From JAYPLE01 sp047627515 (lineage in GTDB: Bacteria > Bacteroidota > Bacteroidia > Cytophagales > Cyclobacteriaceae), in NCBI GenBank assembly GCA_047627515.1, contig JBLHTU010000003.1:1-64000 (forward strand): 64,000 nucleotides of DNA, written 5' to 3'. Every line of letters starts with the position of its first letter. The stretch's first letter is position 1. The notes under the pieces are model-generated. The model worked only from the letters and a program-made list of their open reading frames with translations. It did no database searches and was not told the DNA's origin. Below, piece after piece: positions 59,131 through 64,000 of the stretch. Both the position numbers and the translations under genes were made by a program.

Positions 59131-60420
59131 ATGCAACGCATTCTACTCTTTATACTTTATCTGACCATTAGCACACCATCACTGCATGGAAGCATCGCGG
59201 AGCAAATAACCGTAAAGCGGGTACTCGATGTATGGGATCAAAGTACAGACGAAGCTTTTGAGCTCGCTCAAAAGTATCTAGAGCAAGGCAAAAGGGATAA
59301 CAATCAATTTGATCAGATAAAAGCGAACTTCATCCTTGGATATATCGAAGAAACAGAACGAAATAAGCCATTAGTAGGTCTTCTCTATTACTTAGAAGGA
59401 GTCAAAGTCTTTGAAATAAGCCCATCCGAAGAATCAAGGCGTGACTACAGCTTAATGTGCGAAAATATTGGCATTACATACTTAGCATTCAATCAGCCTG
59501 ATGTTGCACTCGATTTTTTGCATAAAGCTGCAAAGTCAGCCAAAATTCTAGGTAACAATAAACAGCTATCAAAAATACTCTTGCAGCAAGTTGACTGCTA
59601 TTCAAAATTAGGTTTGAACGAGCAATCATTTTCTGAAATGGATTCTGCCATAGCGATAGGAGAGCTTTGCGACATTGAAACTCAGCTGATGACTTTGAAT
59701 GAAGTTGGATTATCTGCACTCACATTTGGCCACATCTCTAAAGCTAATAACTACTTTAAAGCTTTGTTACAATTATGTGATGATTACCAATTTACAAACC
59801 AAGACATAAAATCAAAGTACCTGTTCTTCGGGAATAACAACCTAGGAATGACACACTTGCAGATGAATAAATTGGAATCCGCAAAAAGTCTCGTTGCAAA
59901 AAGTCTGACGATTCTTGAATCAGCAACAAACATCATAGAGAATAGGTATCTGTTTGACGCCTACTATGACATGGCGAAAATTTATATCGCCACAGAAGAA
60001 CTCGATTCTGCACTATTGTACTTAAACAAATCAAAGGATTTCTCGAGTTTTCAATTTGTCACTGAGTACCCTAAACGCTTCGAGATGTTTAATGACCTGA
60101 CCAAAGTATTGCTTCAAACCAAGAAATACGACTCTGCCTTCAAATACAAAACTATCTACGATGAGCATCTACAGAACCACTTAAGAATAAAAGAAGCTGC
60201 TGCAATCGAAAATCAAAAAATGAACATTGACCTTGTTACAAAAAAGTATGCAGATATAACTAAAGGCGAAGAGATACTTCAAGCAAAGATCTTATGGATG
60301 TCTTTTGGTGGAGGTGCAATTGCTCTATTCATATTGCTTACAGGTATAGCACTACTCTATAAAAGGTATAGGACTAAAATTGAACTGGAACGCCAAATAG
60401 AAGAGATAAGAAATTCTTAA
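59131..60420 (+). CDS. Exported TPR protein with C-terminal transmembrane helix
   Basis: About 429 residues from the ATG at 59131 (MQRILLFILYLTIS, signal peptide cut after LHG). TPR-type helices cover residues 20-350 (EQGKRDNNQFDQIKANFILGYI, NNLGMTHLQMNKLESAKSLV, ALLYLNKSKDF). A coiled coil then leads to one membrane helix (GGGAIALFILLTGIALLY) and a short basic cytosolic coil ending LERQIEEIRNS. Bacteroidota TPR-TM proteins usually go on to a histidine kinase or LuxR domain; here none follows. It converges with the XRE gene by 4 bp. A palindrome (59121-59135) spans the start codon. Confidence 0.75.
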   Translation: MQRILLFILYLTISTPSLHGSIAEQITVKRVLDVWDQSTDEAFELAQKYLEQGKRDNNQFDQIKANFILGYIEETERNKPLVGLLYYLEGVKVFEISPSEESRRDYSLMCENIGITYLAFNQPDVALDFLHKAAKSAKILGNNKQLSKILLQQVDCYSKLGLNEQSFSEMDSAIAIGELCDIETQLMTLNEVGLSALTFGHISKANNYFKALLQLCDDYQFTNQDIKSKYLFFGNNNLGMTHLQMNKLESAKSLVAKSLTILESATNIIENRYLFDAYYDMAKIYIATEELDSALLYLNKSKDFSSFQFVTEYPKRFEMFNDLTKVLLQTKKYDSAFKYKTIYDEHLQNHLRIKEAAAIENQKMNIDLVTKKYADITKGEEILQAKILWMSFGGGAIALFILLTGIALLYKRYRTKIELERQIEEIRNS

Positions 60421-60860
60421 ATCCTCAACCCTAACTTTTCTCTCAATAGATTAAATATCTGTTGATTTTGATTTTCTAACTTTATAACTATCGCTGTGGC
60501 GTTGCGATAGTCTCTCAGCATCACTTCAGACAACTCAGCAAGTTCTACAGCAGCAATTGATTCGTCTTCTGCAAGATTAATTCTCTCAATTAATACTTCA
60601 ATTTTTTCAGCCAATACTTGAGGCTTGACCTCAATAACTTCCTCTTTGAACCAGAAAGTACCCCCTCCTCTAAGCAGCCAATTGGTATCTATCGCAGTGT
60701 AATAATTCAATATTTTGGTGAGGAGATCATAGCTAGGCTTGTTCCTTCTTCCTTTGATGATATTGTAAATAACCGTAGAGCTAACGCCAATATTGTCTGC
60801 AAATGAATTTGGGTTCATATTAAGAGCAGAGATCACGAAAGCTATTCTATCATTGATCAT
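60417..60860 (-). CDS. XRE-family DNA-binding regulator
   Basis: About 147 residues from the ATG at 60860 (MINDRIAFVISAL); the upstream open frame is AT-rich leader. The HTH spans about 18-45: NSFADNIGVSSTVIYNIIKGRRNKPSYDLL. A conserved NWLLRGGG follows, typical of a Bacteroidota XRE group, and then an acidic coiled-coil tail (VLAEKIEVLIERINLAEDE) that probably dimerises. Twin palindromes upstream are candidate operators, so it is likely autoregulated. The TPR-TM gene converges on it. Confidence 0.85.
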   Translation of the reverse strand: MINDRIAFVISALNMNPNSFADNIGVSSTVIYNIIKGRRNKPSYDLLTKILNYYTAIDTNWLLRGGGTFWFKEEVIEVKPQVLAEKIEVLIERINLAEDESIAAVELAELSEVMLRDYRNATAIVIKLENQNQQIFNLLREKLGLRI

Positions 60861-60890
60861 CCAATAAATGTACGTCAATACAATCAAATA

Positions 60891-60919
60891 AAAAAGGATT
60901 GCCCTGTTAGAACAATCCT
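60891..60919 (-). terminator. Terminator hairpin upstream of the XRE start
   Basis: Read on the minus strand, AGGATTG pairs with CAATCCT around an 11-base loop and is followed by six Ts. It lies 31 bp before the XRE ATG and after the operator region, so it could be an attenuator or end a short RNA. Confidence 0.6.
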
Positions 60920-60973
60920 CTTCATTAAGAACCAGCAATGGAAAATAATTACTTACTATTCCATTTAACTAAA

Positions 60974-61042
60974 GTATATCAAATGATATACTTTTCCTCA
61001 AAATCGCTCTTTTTTCGTCGTATTAATATATCATTTGATATA
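60974..61042. promoter_or_regulatory. Twin palindromic operators upstream of the XRE gene
   Basis: GTATATCA-AA-TGATATAC (60974-60991) is a perfect dyad with 8-bp arms. TATATCA-TT-TGATATA (61027-61042) is the same core in the opposite orientation. Their centres are 52 bp apart, about five helical turns. Such paired sites fit a dimeric XRE regulator acting on itself, possibly through a loop. Confidence 0.65.
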
Positions 61043-61046
61043 AAAT

Positions 61047-61079
61047 AAAAAAGGAGTCCGGTCTTAAACCTGACTCCTT
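61047..61079 (-). terminator. Terminator of the quinone oxidoreductase operon
   Basis: On the minus strand AAGGAGTC pairs with GACTCCTT around a 13-base loop, followed by Ts. The 118 bp between the oxidoreductase stop and this hairpin show no gene. Confidence 0.75.
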
Positions 61080-61196
61080 CCAAAACAACTAAATCATCCT
61101 AGAACATTATGTCCTTAGAACATATCAAATCTATGCAAAACTCAAAAACTATTACTACTAAAACCGTTTTTTCTTACAACTAAAATTGAGTCATAA

Positions 61197-62207
61197 TCAA
61201 AGCCTCACTACAGTTTTTCCTACATTTTTTCGAGATTCGACCCACCGATGAGCAGATGACATATCTTCGAAAGAGAATACTTTTCCAACAACCGGTTTAA
61301 GTTTATGTTCACCAATAAAACCTCTTAATTCATTCCATGCAGCTTCAGCTACTTCTCTATTTTCTGTCAAATAACCAATATGAGTTGCCATCACTCCACT
61401 CGAAGCTTTTGCCCGATCCATCACATCCACTTTAGGTGCATTTTTCCAAGTTGTATACCACGTTAATGGGTTCCATTTTTTGTAAGCAATACTTGCATAA
61501 CCAACTACAACCAGTCGACCAAACGTACTCAATGCCTGTAGACTCTTCTGATACACCTCACCACCAACCACCTCCAGCACAACATCCACTCCTGGGCTTC
61601 GCTCTTTGATGTAACTAAGGAAATCATCCGACTGATAATTGATAGGATGATGCACACCCATTTCCGCGAGCATATCCAACTTATCCTGTCTACTAGCCGT
61701 CCCAAACACTTCGCCACCTGCGGCAAGCGCGATCTGACATGCCGCTGTTCCTACCCCACCTGCGGCAGCTTGAATTAATACGCGATCGCCAGCCTTCATT
61801 CGAGCAAGTTTGATCAACGCTACATAAGCTGTCATGTAACTAACCAGGGTCGATGCATTCTGCTCTGCACTAAAATCCTCTATTGCAGGAAAGGTCAAGT
61901 ACTCTTTTCTTGTAAGAAACTCAGCATAGGCTCCATATTGCCCCCCGCAGATTACCTTATCTCCTACCTTATATCTAGTAATATCAGTGCCAACTTCTAC
62001 AACAGTGCCAAAGGCCTCCATGCCCGGGATATAGGGTCTTGGAGGGGCCCATCGGTATTGGCCTCTTCTTGATAAGATCTCCGCATAGTTGATACCTATC
62101 GTCTCTACTGCAATTTTGACTTCATCATTGGCTGGTGTGGGTTCATCTACTTCCGAAATTCGCAGACAATCTGGATCTCCCGATTTTTTTAACTGGTATG
62201 CTTTCAT
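61197..62207 (-). CDS. Zinc-less MDR oxidoreductase, quinone reductase/VAT-1 type
   Basis: About 336 residues from the ATG at 62207 (an in-frame TTG sits just before). The GroES-like part has GINYAEILSRRGQYRWAPPRPYIPGMEAFGTVVEVG, and the Rossmann part has DRVLIQAAAGGVGTAACQIA and VLEVVGGEVYQKSL. No structural or catalytic zinc Cys set is present, as in NADPH:quinone reductases. A segment NPLTWYTTWKN is typical of VAT-1-type members. It is the third gene of an operon with two Fe-S/acetyltransferase genes, 5 bp after the second. Confidence 0.88.
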   Translation of the reverse strand: MKAYQLKKSGDPDCLRISEVDEPTPANDEVKIAVETIGINYAEILSRRGQYRWAPPRPYIPGMEAFGTVVEVGTDITRYKVGDKVICGGQYGAYAEFLTRKEYLTFPAIEDFSAEQNASTLVSYMTAYVALIKLARMKAGDRVLIQAAAGGVGTAACQIALAAGGEVFGTASRQDKLDMLAEMGVHHPINYQSDDFLSYIKERSPGVDVVLEVVGGEVYQKSLQALSTFGRLVVVGYASIAYKKWNPLTWYTTWKNAPKVDVMDRAKASSGVMATHIGYLTENREVAEAAWNELRGFIGEHKLKPVVGKVFSFEDMSSAHRWVESRKNVGKTVVRL

Positions 62208-62212
62208 CAATA

Positions 62213-62617
62213 TTACTTATCAAAGTTTGACTCCTGATGACTTCCGTCACAAAAAGGCTTGTTGCTTGATGCACCGCATCTACAAAGCGCTACTTTCTCA
62301 AATGCCTGATCGATTGACCTTTTACCATCCTTCAACTGTATCGGGGTACTAAATACTAAAGGACCATCAGCAGAAACTACAACCTCGGTGTATTCGCTCG
62401 CTTTGTCACTAGTTTCGATTTTCACATAAGACAAAGCCCCAGAAGGGCAAGCATCAATCTGCTTACTTAACTCGTCTGCGGTGGCACCATCAACTTGGAT
62501 CCAAGGCTTTGATTTAGGGTTGAAAACTCCGGGCAATCCACGCCAGCAATTTTCAGAATGAATACATTTTGCTGGTTCCCAGTTTACCGTTATGGCATCG
62601 TTTTTATATTGTTTCAT
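62213..62617 (-). CDS. Fusion of YjdI-type ferredoxin-like domain and CDGSH iron-sulfur domain
   Basis: A 134-residue protein. Residues 1-66 match YjdI (DUF1271/Fer4_19): ITVNWEPAKCIHSENCWRGLPGVF, then IDACPSGAL, with three Cys in ferredoxin order. Residues 90-130 are a CDGSH domain: LCRCGASSNKPFCDGSH, with the 3Cys-1His ligand set for a 2Fe-2S cluster. In E. coli YjdI stands alone next to YjdJ, which is encoded just upstream here. An electron-transfer or cluster-handling role is likely but not known. Confidence 0.9.
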   Translation of the reverse strand: MKQYKNDAITVNWEPAKCIHSENCWRGLPGVFNPKSKPWIQVDGATADELSKQIDACPSGALSYVKIETSDKASEYTEVVVSADGPLVFSTPIQLKDGKRSIDQAFEKVALCRCGASSNKPFCDGSHQESNFDK

Positions 62618-62619
62618 TT

Positions 62620-62910
62620 TTAGGTTATGTTATATCCTGGAGCAAGCAAGTGATTGTAGTCCGGATTTTTCTTCATGAATTTTGCGACAAAAGGACAAAG
62701 AGGCGCTACTTGATAATCCTTCGATGCAATATAATCAAGAGAAGCTTTTACTAATTCTCTGCCTACTCCTTTTCCTCCAAGTTCCTCTGGAACTTCAGTA
62801 TGTGTAAGGAACATGATATTCTTTGTATTAAGAATATAATCTATAAAGGCAGTCGACTCTTCAAGCGTAGTTTCAAATCGTTTCTTTTCTTTGTTTACTA
62901 TAAGTTCCAT
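62620..62910 (-). CDS. YjdJ-type small GNAT acetyltransferase
   Basis: About 96 residues from the ATG at 62910 (MELIVNKEKKRFET). It is a minimal GNAT fold: LTHTEVPEELGGKGVGRELVKASLDYI with the acetyl-CoA loop GGKGVG, and PLCPFVAKFMKKNPDY. It lies 2 bp upstream of the YjdI-CDGSH gene, repeating the yjdI-yjdJ pairing of enterobacteria. The acceptor is unknown. Confidence 0.85.
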   Translation of the reverse strand: MELIVNKEKKRFETTLEESTAFIDYILNTKNIMFLTHTEVPEELGGKGVGRELVKASLDYIASKDYQVAPLCPFVAKFMKKNPDYNHLLAPGYNIT

Positions 62911-62997
62911 AGTTGCAAAATTTATCGTTTTCACATTAAAAATAATACTCAATTTTAGAGGTCAGCTTCCTTCTTGCAAATTCTTTTGCGGATTCTA

Positions 62998-63027
62998 TTG
63001 TCAAAGTAAATAAATGAAATAAATTTG
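62998..63027 (+). promoter_or_regulatory. Predicted promoter of tRNA-Pro
   Basis: TTG (62998-63000), a 19-bp spacer and TAAATTTG (63020-63027) match the Bacteroidota sigma consensus TTG-N19-TAnnTTTG exactly. The tRNA begins 57 bp further on. Confidence 0.65.
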
Positions 63028-63084
63028 CAGCCGCTTACAGGCATAGAAAGATCATCCGATCCGATGTTTGCAAGCGAAAATGAT

Positions 63085-63162
63085 CGGGGTATAGCGCAGT
63101 CCGGTTAGCGTACCTGCTTTGGGAGCAGGGGGTCGTAGGTTCGAATCCTACTACCCCGACCA
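63085..63162 (+). tRNA. tRNA-Pro (TGG)
   Basis: Acceptor CGGGGTA / TACCCCG, anticodon stem CCTGC/GCAGG with loop TTTGGGA (anticodon TGG), T loop TTCGAAT, discriminator A and an encoded CCA. All arms are complete. Confidence 0.95.
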
Positions 63163-63169
63163 TATAAAA

Positions 63170-63201
63170 GCCTGTTTACAGATTGTAAACAGGCTTTTTT
63201 T
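63170..63201 (+). terminator. Terminator after tRNA-Pro
   Basis: GCCTGTTTAC pairs perfectly with GTAAACAGGC around a 5-base loop, followed by seven Ts. Confidence 0.9.
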
Positions 63202-63286
63202 GTGATGATATTATTTTTTTCTCTTTAAATGTCAGCTGACACAGATGCCAATATTTTTCAAAGGCCTTCTGAGCCTACAAATTCAA

Positions 63287-64000
63287 TTACAGATTAAACC
63301 AATACGTCATTTTAAAAGTCAATGCCCTGATTTTTGGACCCCCAAAGCGAATAAAGCCTTCTTCCTGATAAGCAAAGTAATTGTCAGTATACACTAAGAA
63401 CAAATCTGATACTGGCTTGAACCGCCATTGGAGTCTAGCATTAATATTCATATTTTCGATTTGGCTGTTGTATTGGAAAAAAGTAGTGATGAAAAGAGAT
63501 TTTGTGAGCGTCACATCAAACCTAGGACCTACAAGTAAAAGCGTAACTGTATTGTAAGGGTCCGGCAAAACGATCCTATTGACCGTAAAATCCAGAGAAG
63601 CAAAACCATACGGTTGATAGCGATAGCCCACTGATCCATCAAGATTCCAACGCATACCGTTAAAATACTGACCTGATCGCGTGGCTATCGAATAGAAAAA
63701 TCGTTTTCTAGCGTCCGAATTAAATCGCATAATCACCTGAGTATTCCAGTATTCTGTGTCTTCTTGCAACTCTAGTCCGTCTGACTGAGACGGGTCAAAT
63801 GTATTGAATAGATACGTGTACTGTCTTCTCAATCGCATACTGTACCTCGCTGTGTTTCTAAAATTGATGTTGTATAATAGATTGACATCCCAATCTAAAA
63901 AACCATAGGTATCATTTCCTACCATATCAAAATCAAAACCTGGTCCATGCCTTTGAATCGGACCAGACTCAGGGAAGAAGTTATAGTTGACCGTAGTGGC
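63287..64000 (-). CDS. DUF5916 outer-membrane protein, C-terminal part (start outside window)
   Basis: 238 codons, open to the window edge. Alternating aromatic strands of a large beta-barrel are seen (DVNLLYNINFRNTARYSMRLRRQY, YSIATRSGQYFNGMRWNLDG, FASLDFTVNRIVLPDPYNTV), and near the end LQWRFKPVSDLFLVYTDNY, the hallmark of DUF5916. Full-length members are 700-900 residues, with an N-terminal carbohydrate-binding-like domain before the barrel. The chain ends with FKMTYWFNL, an aromatic barrel end. Function unknown. Confidence 0.85.
   Translation of the reverse strand, partial: ATTVNYNFFPESGPIQRHGPGFDFDMVGNDTYGFLDWDVNLLYNINFRNTARYSMRLRRQYTYLFNTFDPSQSDGLELQEDTEYWNTQVIMRFNSDARKRFFYSIATRSGQYFNGMRWNLDGSVGYRYQPYGFASLDFTVNRIVLPDPYNTVTLLLVGPRFDVTLTKSLFITTFFQYNSQIENMNINARLQWRFKPVSDLFLVYTDNYFAYQEEGFIRFGGPKIRALTFKMTYWFNL

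Noticed and set aside
1..64000. CRISPR array, transposase or prophage
   Set aside because: No regularly spaced repeats, transposase, integrase or phage structural genes were seen on either strand.

Overview
The window looks like a chromosomal stretch from a marine member of the Bacteroidota, most likely order Cytophagales. The signs are Bacteroidota-typical families (DUF2911, DUF3078, DUF4920, DUF5916, a DUF6089/PorG-like barrel, TM2/DUF5683-like membrane proteins, an HMA-AraC copper regulator), many short exported proteins and lipoproteins, few clear Shine-Dalgarno sites, and -7 promoter boxes of the form TAnnTTTG. This taxonomic call is inference from gene content. No prophage, transposon or CRISPR array is visible. 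The content is housekeeping and envelope genes with a few accessory scars.

Layout, 1-17 kb: the end of an aromatic amino acid decarboxylase gene; a TM2 protein; a tightly overlapping minus-strand operon coding for a LolA-like exported protein, a YidD-like protein and two paralogous exported proteins with a membrane C-terminus; a sirtuin; a copper block (HMA-AraC regulator, CopA ATPase, HMA chaperone); a DUF547 gene broken by two lesions; a peptidase M28, PAP2 phosphatase, Cu-only SOD-like lipoprotein and membrane dipeptidase run; an ACMSD homologue; and a minus-strand set of an unknown protein, an MpaB-like oxygenase and a TPR protein.

17-34 kb: an inorganic-carbon block (SulP transporter, beta carbonic anhydrase, SbtA, SbtB) followed by a small lipoprotein and gamma-glutamyltransferase; an OmpA/PD40 protein; a 2-hydroxyacid dehydrogenase with an alkyladenine glycosylase; DUF2911; a sodium:solute symporter with a PIG-L deacetylase; an ECF sigma factor flanked by a putative membrane partner and two Spy/CpxP-like proteins; and a dead FtsX-type permease fragment.

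34-53.5 kb: menC diverging from queA-mscS; DUF3078 and DUF3298 proteins; an acyl-CoA ligase; a tRNA-like transcription unit containing a 38-bp perfect palindrome, beside a decayed copy of itself; an Lrp regulator; the complete sufBCDSE-sufT operon with a bacilliredoxin; dCMP deaminase; murB with an amidohydrolase; and rpsA with hairpins in its leader.

53.5-64 kb: tRNA-Cys with a partial duplicate of its 3' end downstream (att-like scar); a PorG-like protein with an apparent CTG start; a sugar-phosphate transferase; a penicillin-acylase-family hydrolase; a DUF4920 lipoprotein; an unlisted 58-residue lipoprotein; a TPR-TM protein convergent with an XRE regulator that has twin operators; a YjdI-CDGSH / YjdJ / quinone oxidoreductase operon; tRNA-Pro; and the C-terminal part of a DUF5916 protein. 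The points most worth follow-up are the tRNA-like palindromic RNA, the YidD-containing envelope operon, the twin-operator XRE region, the bicarbonate block, and the tRNA-Cys scar.
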